A stretch of 64,000 nucleotides of DNA from Ruminiclostridium sp. (GTDB lineage Bacteria > Bacillota > Clostridia > Oscillospirales > Ruminococcaceae), in the NCBI GenBank assembly GCA_017635095.1, contig JAGBMA010000151.1:1-64000 (forward strand), in the 5' to 3' direction. The notes below the pieces were generated by a model. The model ran no database searches, was not told the DNA's origin, and worked only from the letters and a program-made list of their open reading frames with translations. Position numbers and translations under genes: made by a program. Below are positions 34,198 to 42,126 of this stretch, piece by piece (position 1 is the stretch's first letter; each line of letters starts with the position of its first letter).

Positions 34198-34241
34198 ATA
34201 CGGCAGCACCCGGCTTTGCGGAAGGGCTGCCGTATTTTTTT
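34198..34241 (+). terminator. Terminator after the P-type ATPase gene
   Basis: ATACGGCAGC and GCTGCCGTAT form a perfect 10-bp stem followed by TTTTTT. Confidence 0.85.
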
Positions 34242-34262
34242 GAAAAAATAAAGAATTTGCTC

Positions 34263-34291
34263 TTGACAAAATAGCGGGAGCATGGTATAAT
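34263..34291 (+). promoter_or_regulatory. Sigma-A promoter of the flavodoxin operon
   Basis: TTGACA, 17 bp, TATAAT, full consensus. Confidence 0.88.
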
Positions 34292-34300
34292 TGCAGAGTA

Positions 34301-34316
34301 GTTAGCTTGCACTAAC
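34301..34316. promoter_or_regulatory. DtxR/IdeR-type operator, flavodoxin site 1
   Basis: GTTAG-CTTGCA-CTAAC, a perfect dyad, 10 bp after the -10 element. Confidence 0.72.
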
Positions 34317-34321
34317 CAAAA

Positions 34322-34337
34322 GTTAGCATACACTTAC
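34322..34337. promoter_or_regulatory. DtxR/IdeR-type operator, flavodoxin site 2
   Basis: GTTAG-CATACA-CTTAC, one mismatch; 21 bp from site 1, so repressors could bind side by side. Confidence 0.6.
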
Positions 34338-34396
34338 CGATTTTTTCCCGTTTTTGCGGCAAGATAAGACTAAGATGTTTTCCGGAGGTAACAAAG

Positions 34397-34966
34397 ATGT
34401 CGATGGACGAATACCGGAGTTTCTGCAAGAAGCTCGCATTCCACACTGCGCCTACGCTCCTCGGGATAAAATGTGCAAGTCTCGTGTCGCTTTCCTGCTC
34501 GGAGTTCGATCTCGGTATCCACCTTAAAATCTTCAACGAACGCGCGAGAGAACGGGGACTCAGGATACGCATTCTCCACAGATGCATGACAAGATGCGTA
34601 CTTCTGGTGTACAGCGAGAAACAGCTCAGAAAGCGCCTCGGAGAGCCTGAGACCGCGGCTATGCTCAGGAACGAGGGCTACGATGCCGAAGGCGGACTTG
34701 AGGGAATGCTCGCTCATCTGTCGGAACGTATGTCGGACTGTGCATTCCCGCATGAGATAGGTCTTTTCCTCGACTACCCCGCCGAGGACGTGAAGGGCTT
34801 CATTGAAAACAACGGCGAGAATTACAAGCTGTGCGGATGCTGGAAAGTGTACGGCTCGGAGGAACGTGCAAAACGCACGTTCGAGGACTATGAAAAGTGC
34901 AGAACTTTTCTGTGCAATAAACTGAACGAGGGCTGGGATATGTACCGGGCTCTCAGAATTTCATGA
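34397..34966 (+). CDS. DUF3793 family protein
   Basis: A 189-residue soluble protein. It begins with FCKKLAFHTAPTLLGIKCASL and has LGLFLDYPAEDVKGFIEN-type sequence (here IGLFLDYPAEDVKGFIE) and KLCGCWKVYGSEERA, blocks I associate with DUF3793, a family that often accompanies flavodoxin and ferrous iron transport genes in Clostridia. Several Cys residues are conserved in appearance. Function unknown. It is the first gene of an iron-regulated operon with flavodoxin and DUF2325. Confidence 0.8.
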   Translation: MSMDEYRSFCKKLAFHTAPTLLGIKCASLVSLSCSEFDLGIHLKIFNERARERGLRIRILHRCMTRCVLLVYSEKQLRKRLGEPETAAMLRNEGYDAEGGLEGMLAHLSERMSDCAFPHEIGLFLDYPAEDVKGFIENNGENYKLCGCWKVYGSEERAKRTFEDYEKCRTFLCNKLNEGWDMYRALRIS

Positions 34967-34985
34967 TCTCAGGAGGAACAGAAAC

Positions 34986-35390
34986 ATGGCAGCAGCAGTT
35001 ATTTATTGGAGCGGAACAGGCAATACTGAGACTATGGCAAAAGCCGTAGCTGAGGGTGCCGGAGTTGAAGCAGTGAGCGTTTCGGATTTCAAGGGCAATG
35101 TCGCAGATTACACCGCTCTTGCTCTCGGAAGCCCCGCTATGGGCGACGAAGTGCTTGAAGAATCGGAGTTCGAGCCGTTCTTCGCAGGTATAGAGGGAAG
35201 CATAAGCGGCAAGAAGATCGCGCTCTTCGGTTCGTATGACTGGGGCGACGGTCAGTGGATGAGAACATGGGAGGACAGAGTAAAGGCAGCAGGTGCCGAA
35301 CTCGTCGGCGGTGCCGGCATAATCTCCAACCTTGAGCCTTCCGACGATATCCTCGCCAAGTGCAAGGAAATCGGAAGCCAGCTTGCTTAA
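34986..35390 (+). CDS. Short-chain flavodoxin
   Basis: A 134-residue flavodoxin. The FMN phosphate loop is SGTGNT at about residues 9-14 (VIYWSGTGNTETMAKAV); the isoalloxazine-flanking loops are GSPAMGDEVLEE and GSYDWGDGQW. It carries electrons at low potential and replaces ferredoxin when iron is scarce, which fits the DtxR-like operators at the operon promoter. AGGAGG lies upstream of the ATG. Confidence 0.93.
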   Translation: MAAAVIYWSGTGNTETMAKAVAEGAGVEAVSVSDFKGNVADYTALALGSPAMGDEVLEESEFEPFFAGIEGSISGKKIALFGSYDWGDGQWMRTWEDRVKAAGAELVGGAGIISNLEPSDDILAKCKEIGSQLA

Positions 35391-35405
35391 CGGCAAGGAC
35401 TTACC

Positions 35406-35690
35406 ATGAGTGTAGTGGTTGTCGGCGGCAATGACCGCATGGCCGGAAAATACAAGGAGATCTGCGGGAACTACAGATGCAAGGCAAAGGTTTTCACGCA
35501 GATGCCGGCGGATTTTGAAAACAAGATCGGAACTCCGGATCTTGTGGTGATGTTCACAAACACCTGTTCCCACAAAATGGCAAATCAGGTGAACCGCAAA
35601 GCGGAAAAACACTGCTTCCCCGTGGCAAAGATCCACAACGCGAGCGTGAATGCGCTCAAAACAGTGCTCGAACAGTACTGTGACCGGTGA
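35406..35690 (+). CDS. DUF2325 domain protein
   Basis: A 94-residue protein with the typical fold start SVVVVGGNDRM and the conserved Cys/His in MFTNTCSHKMANQ and CFPVAKIHN. DUF2325 proteins are common in Firmicutes with unknown role, sometimes thought to bind metal or nucleotide. It lies 15 nt after flavodoxin, last gene of the operon, followed by a hairpin at 35719-35762. Confidence 0.8.
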   Translation: MSVVVVGGNDRMAGKYKEICGNYRCKAKVFTQMPADFENKIGTPDLVVMFTNTCSHKMANQVNRKAEKHCFPVAKIHNASVNALKTVLEQYCDR

Positions 35691-35718
35691 AACGGTCAAT
35701 GATATACCTGTCATAGGG

Positions 35719-35762
35719 TCAACGCTCTCCGGCTGTCTGAACGGCGGCAAGGGGAGCGTTGA
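35719..35762 (+). terminator. Hairpin after the flavodoxin operon
   Basis: TCAACGCT and AGCGTTGA form a perfect 8-bp outer stem with an inner GC-rich loop, followed by TCTTATTG. The T-tract is weak, so termination may be partial. Confidence 0.5.
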
Positions 35763-35767
35763 TCTTA

Positions 35768-35796
35768 TTGCATTTCCGGAGAAGGTGTGGTATAAT
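35768..35796 (+). promoter_or_regulatory. Sigma-A promoter of the MmcQ-like gene
   Basis: TTGCAT, 17 bp, TATAAT with TGTGG before the -10; it shows that translation starts after 35800. Confidence 0.75.
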
Positions 35797-35829
35797 AGAA
35801 CTGCAAGAAAACGGAAAGGTGCTGCAATA

Positions 35830-36585
35830 ATGAAAAAGACGATAAGAAACGAGATCTTTGAGTATATCGGAAAAAAGTACGGCGCGGAACCGGAATTTCC
35901 ATGGCAGCGCTATCCGTCCTACGCCGTATTCAGGCATGAGGACAACAAGAAGTGGTTCGCCCTTATCATGAACATAAGCAGGGACAAACTCGGGCTCCGG
36001 AGCGAAGAAAAGACCGATGTGATAAACCTGAAACTCGGCGACCCGCTCCTCACCGACCTGCTCATTCAGGAGGACGGGATATTCCGCGGCTATCATATAA
36101 GCAGAGGGAACTGGATCTCCGTACTTCTCGACGGAACGGTAAAAGCCGACAGGGTGCGCGGACTCATCGACATGAGCTACACGGCCACCGCCTCGGCAAA
36201 GAAAAAGCAGGCGGAAAGACCTCCGAAAGAATGGATAATACCCGCAAATCCGAAATACTACGATATCGTGAACGCGTTCAACGACCGGGATATCATCGAA
36301 TGGAAGCAAGGCAGGAGCATACGCACCGGCGATACTGTTTTCATGTATGTCGGAGCGCCGGTCTCCGCCGTCCTGTATAAGTGCAGCGTCACGGAGACGG
36401 GTATCCCTTACGGCTACAGTGACAGCAACATCACCATAGACAGCCTTATGCGCATAAAGCTCGTTAAGCGTTATCCGCCCGAGCTGTTCACATTCGGCAG
36501 ACTGAACGACGAATTCGGGATATTTGCGGTAAGAGGTCCGCGAGGGATCCCAAATTCGCTCAGCACTGCCCTTAACGAGGAATAA
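35830..36585 (+). CDS. MmcQ/YjbR-like protein with C-terminal EVE/PUA-like domain
   Basis: A 251-residue protein; start at 35830, downstream of the promoter, with GGAAAGG upstream. Residues 1-120 fit the MmcQ/YjbR fold (FPWQRYPSYAVFRHEDNKKWFALIM quoted in part: YAVFRHEDNKKWFALI; LLIQEDGIFRGYHISRGNW). Residues 140-250 (EWIIPANPKYYDIVNAF, DTVFMYVGAP) look like an EVE or PUA-type nucleic-acid-binding domain. MmcQ-like proteins are thought to bind DNA; the EVE part suggests recognition of modified bases. The combination is of interest, function unproven. Confidence 0.7.
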   Translation: MKKTIRNEIFEYIGKKYGAEPEFPWQRYPSYAVFRHEDNKKWFALIMNISRDKLGLRSEEKTDVINLKLGDPLLTDLLIQEDGIFRGYHISRGNWISVLLDGTVKADRVRGLIDMSYTATASAKKKQAERPPKEWIIPANPKYYDIVNAFNDRDIIEWKQGRSIRTGDTVFMYVGAPVSAVLYKCSVTETGIPYGYSDSNITIDSLMRIKLVKRYPPELFTFGRLNDEFGIFAVRGPRGIPNSLSTALNEE

Positions 36586-36589
36586 AAAA

Positions 36590-36637
36590 GCTCCCGCCGG
36601 TACGGCATGACACCGTAACGGCGGGAGCGCTGTATTT
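36590..36637. terminator. Bidirectional terminator between MmcQ-like and phosphatase genes
   Basis: GCTCCCGCC and GGCGGGAGC (plus a CGG/CCG extension) form a strong stem. Runs of A on the left and T on the right serve both convergent genes. Confidence 0.8.
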
Positions 36638-36647
36638 TGCCGCAGCA

Positions 36648-38384
36648 TCAGTCTTTCCCGAAATATTTCAGGCAGAGCATGGTAAGATCGTCGAACTGAG
36701 GAGCATCCTTCACGAAATCGTCCACCGCCTTCGCCACATTTCCGATGATATCTTCCGGGGTGCCGTCGGGAGATATATTGAGGGCATCTATGATCCTTTC
36801 CGTACCGAACATCTCCTCAGACGCGTTGGTCGCTTCCGCCGCGCCGTCCGTGTACACAAAGACGGCATCGCCCTTCCGGAGCTGCACCTCGTAGGAGCTG
36901 AATCTCACCCCGGGCATGGCGCCGAGCACCATTCCGTGCTTGTCTTTCATCAGCTCGAACCGCTCTCCTTTCCTGAACGCCGGGTACTCATGCCCCGCGT
37001 TAGAGCAGGTGAGCTTTCCCGTGCTTATCTCAAGAATACCGATCCATACGGTCACGAACATATCAAGTATATTCCGCTCGCATATGCGTTCATTCACAAA
37101 GGAAAGTATCTCCGAGGGTGATCCGCCGGAAACAGCCCGGAAGTCCAGCATGATCTTTGAAGACATCATAAACAGGGACGCGGGAACGCCCTTTCCGGAA
37201 ACATCGGCTATAATGAGCGCAAGGTGATCGTCATCTATGAGGAAGTGGTCGTAGAAGTCTCCGCCGACTTCCTTTGCCGGGGTCATGGAAGCGAAGATAT
37301 CAAACTCGGTGCGGTCGAGATATGCCGGGAAAGTGCTCGGGAGCGAGCCTTTCTGTATTTTTGCGGCAAGGTCGAGCTCAACGGAAACACGCTGTTTCTC
37401 TCCTTCAAGCCTGATGTTTTCTTCGGTATATCGGTCGATCTCCTCGGCAAGATGAGAGATATCCTCCGCAAGCACGCCGAACTCGTTTGCAGTCTCTATC
37501 CTGCTCATGCTTTCAACAACGGCTTCGCTGTCCTTGTTAACGATGTAACCGCGAACCGTTTTCTGTATCTCCGATACCGGCTTTATCGCGGTCCTTGAAA
37601 GGAAATGGAGAAACAGCACACCCGCGGCGGCCATAACTACGGATCCGAGAACGAGCATCAGCGTAAGGTTCTCCGTAAGCACCTTCTTGAACTCGCTCCA
37701 ATCGTAAAGTATGCACACGGCATATTTCACTTCACCGCCGGTCTCGATCGGCGCATAGCCGACATAATAGCTGTCTCCGCCCACATTATCGACGATCTCA
37801 TACTCGGTGGCGGAATACATACCGGAACGCATTCTTTCCACAGCCCTGTGTCCGCTTATGCTTATATCCATTTTGTCTCCGATGGAGCTCCTGTCGATGA
37901 GCACTTCGCCGTTTCCGCGGCAGATAATGTAGCCGCAGTTCTCTTCGGTTATATCAACAAGATAGAGACCGGTATAATTGAACTTGTACTGCTCTTCATT
38001 GTAATTTGCGGAAAGATAGCCGTAAAAATCATGGGCAAGGACGAGCTTTTCCACATCACTCGCGGAATTGAAATCCTCGACTGTAGGCATCACACCGGTT
38101 TCACTGTATATCTCTGTACCTACGGAATATTCTTCTTCCGTAAGATCTCTCGTCATGTCATTTTCATTTGCTTCCCAGTACTCGATGAATGTTGATATGA
38201 TAGGTATATCTTCCACAAGATTCTTTACTCTTGTGAGATCACGGTCTATCATCTCATTTTTGGCGTTGAGGAACAATGTTGTAGTTCCCGTATAAACCAC
38301 AATTCCGATGAGTATAACGAGTACCAGAAAGAATACGGCGGTTATCACGCCGACCTGTATAAGCAGCGTTTTGTTCTTCTTCAT
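36648..38384 (-). CDS. Membrane sensor PP2C-type serine phosphatase (SpoIIE/RsbU-like)
   Basis: A 578-residue protein from the ATG at 38384 (GGAGG 8 nt upstream). TM1 (about 10-32), a Cache-like extracellular domain (about 35-240), TM2 (about 245-265), a HAMP-like linker and a C-terminal PP2C/SpoIIE domain (about 350-575) with AKEVGGDFYDHF, ADVSGKGVPASLFM, NAGHEYPAF and VFVYTDGAAEA, which contain the metal-binding Asp and Gly residues. Such phosphatases dephosphorylate STAS proteins in partner switching; four STAS domains are encoded 5 kb away. An operator-like TGACC/GGTCA site precedes its promoter. Confidence 0.9.
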   Translation of the reverse strand: MKKNKTLLIQVGVITAVFFLVLVILIGIVVYTGTTTLFLNAKNEMIDRDLTRVKNLVEDIPIISTFIEYWEANENDMTRDLTEEEYSVGTEIYSETGVMPTVEDFNSASDVEKLVLAHDFYGYLSANYNEEQYKFNYTGLYLVDITEENCGYIICRGNGEVLIDRSSIGDKMDISISGHRAVERMRSGMYSATEYEIVDNVGGDSYYVGYAPIETGGEVKYAVCILYDWSEFKKVLTENLTLMLVLGSVVMAAAGVLFLHFLSRTAIKPVSEIQKTVRGYIVNKDSEAVVESMSRIETANEFGVLAEDISHLAEEIDRYTEENIRLEGEKQRVSVELDLAAKIQKGSLPSTFPAYLDRTEFDIFASMTPAKEVGGDFYDHFLIDDDHLALIIADVSGKGVPASLFMMSSKIMLDFRAVSGGSPSEILSFVNERICERNILDMFVTVWIGILEISTGKLTCSNAGHEYPAFRKGERFELMKDKHGMVLGAMPGVRFSSYEVQLRKGDAVFVYTDGAAEATNASEEMFGTERIIDALNISPDGTPEDIIGNVAKAVDDFVKDAPQFDDLTMLCLKYFGKD

Positions 38385-38405
38385 CAACATATCCTCCGGC
38401 AGCAA

Positions 38406-38885
38406 ACAATATCCGCCTCTTACGGCATTTTACCGACCCTTCGCGGCACCGACCGGAGCCGGGTCATATCCGGCTTTACGGCGCGGAGCAGAAGGAGCTG
38501 CAGCATACACATTAACTTATTAATTATAGCATGATTTTTCCGCTGTTTCAAGCAGTTTTTGTCTATTGCCCGTGACCGTATTGGTCAAACGGCTTTTTTA
38601 CTGCATACGATAGAGCAAGGTTCCCCTGTTTTCCTCAAACTATGCCGACGGTCTGTTCAGACGGAAGAATGAGCCGCAGAGTTTTATGCGGCGAACAGTA
38701 AAAAACAGGAAGACACCCTTTGCGGGCATCTTCCTGCTGCTGTTTACAGGCTATACTTAATGTCTGCTCATCAACCGCGAAAAGTCTTCATAGCGCAGCT
38801 TGAAGCAATTTTGTTCGTCCTAAGAACGAAATGAGCCTGACATCAGGCAATAACTGCCAAAAGGCAGTTATTGAGGACGCATTAC
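38406..38885. promoter_or_regulatory. Gene-free region: phosphatase promoter, operator-like site and hairpins
   Basis: On the minus strand TTGAAA (38551-38546), 17 bp, TATAAT (38528-38523) is the promoter of the phosphatase gene. Upstream, GTGACC-GTA-TTGGTCAA at 38572-38588 resembles the perfect palindrome at 43192-43208. Then come hairpins: one of CAGGAAGA/TCTTCCTG type around 38706-38741, GCCTGA-CA-TCAGGC near 38832-38845, and AATAACTGCC-AAAA-GGCAGTTATT (38850-38873), which probably end transcripts of the gene at 38886. No gene seen. Confidence 0.6.
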
Positions 38886-40520
38886 TTACTTGCGCTTACG
38901 GGATATGAGGGCTGCCGCACCTGCGAATGCTGCAAGAGCGCCGGCGGCGAATATATCGTCCGCGCTGGTAGCGGGGTTACCGGAATCCACGGCTGCATCT
39001 ACAGCGGACGGATCGTTTATGTTGAGCTTCAGAGCGCTGCTCTCGGTAACAAATCCGAGTGCGCATATTGTGCCGCCGTCGTTGTTGTGCACGGTGAAGG
39101 AAACTACGTTCTTGCCGTCAACGCCCGCTGCCGAAAGAAGCTCTCCGAGGTCAACGATCACAGTGTCGTTGTCGATCTCGCCCTCGTAGCTGATATTGTA
39201 TGTCTTGCTGTTATTGTCGGAGGTGGTAAATGTGAAGCTGATATCGAGTCCGTCCAGAAGCGGCATCGCATAATTGATCTCAAGACCCGTCTCGTCAGCC
39301 ATCGGGGATCCGACGAGCTCACCGAATATGCCGTTTGCATTATAGAGCTGAAGTCCGTCATCAGTCTCCTCGAAAGTTCCGTAATAAGCTTTTGCTCCGT
39401 CAAAGGTCGCGGCATCGGCGCCTTCGATCTTTATGAAGCGGTATGTGGTCGAGGTCTCATCATCATAAGATATAGTCACAAGGAAGTCCGAATCACCGAG
39501 AGGGATTATGGAAGCGGGTGAGTTGTCGTCCGCGCTCGCAAAATGGAACACGGCTTCAACGCCGTTCTGCTCAACGCTGAAAGGTATGCCGATACCGAGC
39601 AGCGGTGCGCTTGTATGACCTTCGGAAGCGCTGTCGAAAACGAAGTATGTGCCGAGCTGGTCAAATACATCGTTTTTCTCGGAGGAAATGTAGCCTGCAT
39701 ACACGCCCTCGGTGAGGAGACCCTCGGTCTCAACTTCAAATGTATCGGGATCTTCGTAGGGAAGAAGCTCGAATCTGTATGTATATGAATTGTCGTCCTC
39801 GGTCGTGAACGTTACATCAAAAATACCTGTGTCAACAGCCTTTACCGTAACGGGAGTGTTGTTGTCCGCGCTCGCAAAGTGGATAACGCCTGTACCGTCG
39901 CCGTTCTGTTCGATAGAGAACGGAAGTCCGAGCCCGGTGTCGGGCTTTGCCGTATGACCCTGTGTCTCGTCATCGAAGATGTAGTAGTCAGCGATCGTAT
40001 CCTGACCCTCGCCGTAAGCTGCATACACTCCTTTGGTGATGATAACCTGCACCGCGTCTTCATCGGCGTAATTGTCATCTTCGCCGGAGAATGTCTCCGG
40101 ATCGGCACCTGCAAGGAACACGAACTTATACGTCTTTGTATCGCCGCTCTCGTAGGTGAATGTCACCTCGAAATCGCCGCCGTCAAGCGCCTTTATCTCC
40201 GCCTTTGTGGTATCTTCAACACCGCCGAAATGGAACACCGACTCAGCGCCGTTCTGCTCTGCCGCGAAAGGCAGACCTATTCCCTTTCCGGGAGCAGATG
40301 TATGACCTGCGGTCTCATCCTCAAAGATGTAGTAATCGCCGAGATCATCAAACTTTCCGTCTCCGTCCTTATCCTCGTAGGCAGCATACACGCCCCTTGT
40401 TATTTTTGCGGAGCTTTCGCTTGCGGAAGCAGCAGTGTCATCTGCGTATGCAACCGCAGACAATGCGGAAGCAGCTATCATTGCGGATGCGATCACAGCA
40501 CACATTATTCTTTTTTTCAT
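38886..40520 (-). CDS. Secreted cell-wall protein of three GHT-type repeats with sorting-like tail
   Basis: A 544-residue protein: signal peptide (1-26, SAVAYA), three tandem repeats of about 110-120 residues (starting near 42, 163 and 275), a non-repeat domain (about 375-510) and a C-terminal tail. Each repeat reads GVYA-x-Y ... YYIF-[D/E]DE-x-x-GHT ... G-x-G-[L/I]-PF-x-x-EQNG ... HF ... and ends AD-P-x-TF. The tail has NPATS, a hydrophobic helix and SRKRK, the layout of a sortase signal of the NPxT type. I do not recognise the repeat. The neighbour 40603-41856 has two more copies. Confidence 0.75.
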   Translation of the reverse strand: MKKRIMCAVIASAMIAASALSAVAYADDTAASASESSAKITRGVYAAYEDKDGDGKFDDLGDYYIFEDETAGHTSAPGKGIGLPFAAEQNGAESVFHFGGVEDTTKAEIKALDGGDFEVTFTYESGDTKTYKFVFLAGADPETFSGEDDNYADEDAVQVIITKGVYAAYGEGQDTIADYYIFDDETQGHTAKPDTGLGLPFSIEQNGDGTGVIHFASADNNTPVTVKAVDTGIFDVTFTTEDDNSYTYRFELLPYEDPDTFEVETEGLLTEGVYAGYISSEKNDVFDQLGTYFVFDSASEGHTSAPLLGIGIPFSVEQNGVEAVFHFASADDNSPASIIPLGDSDFLVTISYDDETSTTYRFIKIEGADAATFDGAKAYYGTFEETDDGLQLYNANGIFGELVGSPMADETGLEINYAMPLLDGLDISFTFTTSDNNSKTYNISYEGEIDNDTVIVDLGELLSAAGVDGKNVVSFTVHNNDGGTICALGFVTESSALKLNINDPSAVDAAVDSGNPATSADDIFAAGALAAFAGAAALISRKRK

Positions 40521-40563
40521 AGAGAGTTACCTTCCTTTCATATTGACCGGACAGTATGACTTT

Positions 40564-40597
40564 ACCGCACAACGGCATCTCAGCGCATTGTGCGGTA
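40564..40597. promoter_or_regulatory. Intercistronic hairpin between the two repeat-protein genes
   Basis: ACCGCACAA and TTGTGCGGT form a perfect 9-bp stem. It has no strong U-tract on the minus strand, so it may act as an attenuator or mRNA stabiliser rather than a full terminator. Confidence 0.5.
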
Positions 40598-40602
40598 TTT
40601 TA

Positions 40603-41856
40603 TCAGTACTGCTCGATAGTTACAAACTCGATGCACGGATCGTTTATATCGTCCGTGATATAAAATCTTGCAACGTCCTGCAGATTTATGCTGTATGTGT
40701 CGATAAGTTCGGTGAGCTTTACAGGATATACTACTATATCGAACCCTCCGAGCATGGGAGCGGGAGCTATGCCGAGATCCTCAACGCTGTCTGTCTTTAC
40801 TGTGTGGTCTGCGATTATGAGACCCTGGCTGTCAAGGAAGATGAAGTGGGATTCAAAGCCGTCCTTTGCAGCGTTTTTGTTGAGCTGGAGCATGAAGGCG
40901 TTGTTTCTGCCCGCAACTGCATTCATATTCATGAGAGTATCGGAAGCGTTCTCCATTTCCCAGCCGAGATCGGTGAACTGGAACGGGTGAGCAGGTTCGC
41001 TCTCCTCGCTCTGCGGTGCCTCCGCAAGCACGATCTTTCCGGGATCTGCGCCGGCTACATAGTTGAATGTGATTATCGCGCCGGAGCCGTCAAATTCGCC
41101 CACAGGAACGTCGTACTCGGTAACGCGGAGCGTCATGGGAACATCGCCGCTCTCATTGTGGAACACGATCTTTCCCTCGCTGATATCGTATGTGAACTCG
41201 CTTCCCTGGCCGCCAAGATAAAGCTCTCTGCCGTGGGTCTCGTCATCAAAGATGTAGAAGTTCATCAGTTCTCCGCGGTTCATTGCGGAATACACTCCGG
41301 GCACCGTGAAAGGATATACGCCTTCCGTTTCGGGGAGAGCCACATCATGGTCTCCGGTCTCGCCGAGGAAGCTGAATGTATATTCATCACCGCTTTCCTC
41401 GAACTTGCCTACGGGGTAGAGGTACTCGTCGGGGTGTACCGACATCTTTGTGGTGTCGTCGGGGCCGCCGAAATGGAAAGTCACTTCATCAAAATTCTGC
41501 TCGTAAGAGAACGGAACTCCGCCTATACCGTCGAAATTCTCGGTATGGCCTGCGGAAGCGTCGTCAAAGTAATAGAGGCTCTTTATCACGCCGTCCTTTG
41601 TGGCAGCGTAAACGCCGGGGCTGAAATAGCCTTCGGTAATATCCCCGTCATCTGCGGGGGCTTCCGTATCTTCGGTCGCTTCGCTTGCAGCCTCGGTATC
41701 CGCAGATGTCTCTGCCTCGGCTTCGGTCGTCTGTGCCGCAGTCGTTGTGGTGGTATCTGCCGATGTCGCTGCGGGAGCGTTATTCTGTCCGCAGGAAGCA
41801 AGCGCGAGTGCTGCCGCACAGAAAGCGGCTGCTGCAGTTATCTTTCTTATCTTCAT
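40603..41856 (-). CDS. Lipoprotein of two GHT-type repeats
   Basis: A 417-residue lipoprotein with lipobox LALASC at about residues 17-22, a Thr/Ala/Glu-rich linker (about 25-75), and two copies of the repeat seen in the downstream protein: GVYAATKDGV ... YYFDDASAGHTENFDGIGGVPF-x-x-EQN ... HFGG, and a more diverged GVYSAMNRGE ... YIFDDETHGRELYLG copy in which GHT is lost. The C-terminal about 150 residues are not repeated. A sigma-A promoter lies at 41935-41963. It is probably cotranscribed with the sorting-tail protein, and the two are paralogues. Confidence 0.75.
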   Translation of the reverse strand: MKIRKITAAAAFCAAALALASCGQNNAPAATSADTTTTTAAQTTEAEAETSADTEAASEATEDTEAPADDGDITEGYFSPGVYAATKDGVIKSLYYFDDASAGHTENFDGIGGVPFSYEQNFDEVTFHFGGPDDTTKMSVHPDEYLYPVGKFEESGDEYTFSFLGETGDHDVALPETEGVYPFTVPGVYSAMNRGELMNFYIFDDETHGRELYLGGQGSEFTYDISEGKIVFHNESGDVPMTLRVTEYDVPVGEFDGSGAIITFNYVAGADPGKIVLAEAPQSEESEPAHPFQFTDLGWEMENASDTLMNMNAVAGRNNAFMLQLNKNAAKDGFESHFIFLDSQGLIIADHTVKTDSVEDLGIAPAPMLGGFDIVVYPVKLTELIDTYSINLQDVARFYITDDINDPCIEFVTIEQY

Positions 41857-41934
41857 CAGTCTTCTCCTTTTTACCGTAAAACGGTGTTCTGTATTGTTTC
41901 ACACAGCCGGATATCTTCTCCCGGCTTCAAGTGT

Positions 41935-41963
41935 ATTATATCACTACGGTCATTGTTTTTCAA
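41935..41963 (-). promoter_or_regulatory. Sigma-A promoter of the repeat-protein operon
   Basis: Minus strand TTGAAA, 17 bp, TATAAT. Confidence 0.75.
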
Positions 41964-42126
41964 TTGGCAATATTGCAGTAAAAAAAGATTTTCCTACGTT
42001 ATTTTTATAACAAAGCACCAATTTTTTATGTAACTTTTTACCAAAACAGCGCCACAGGAATTGTGCAATGCAACAAAAAACAGGGATGATATCTCAGCCC
42101 CGCACCCGTATTCAGCGCCGGTGTTG

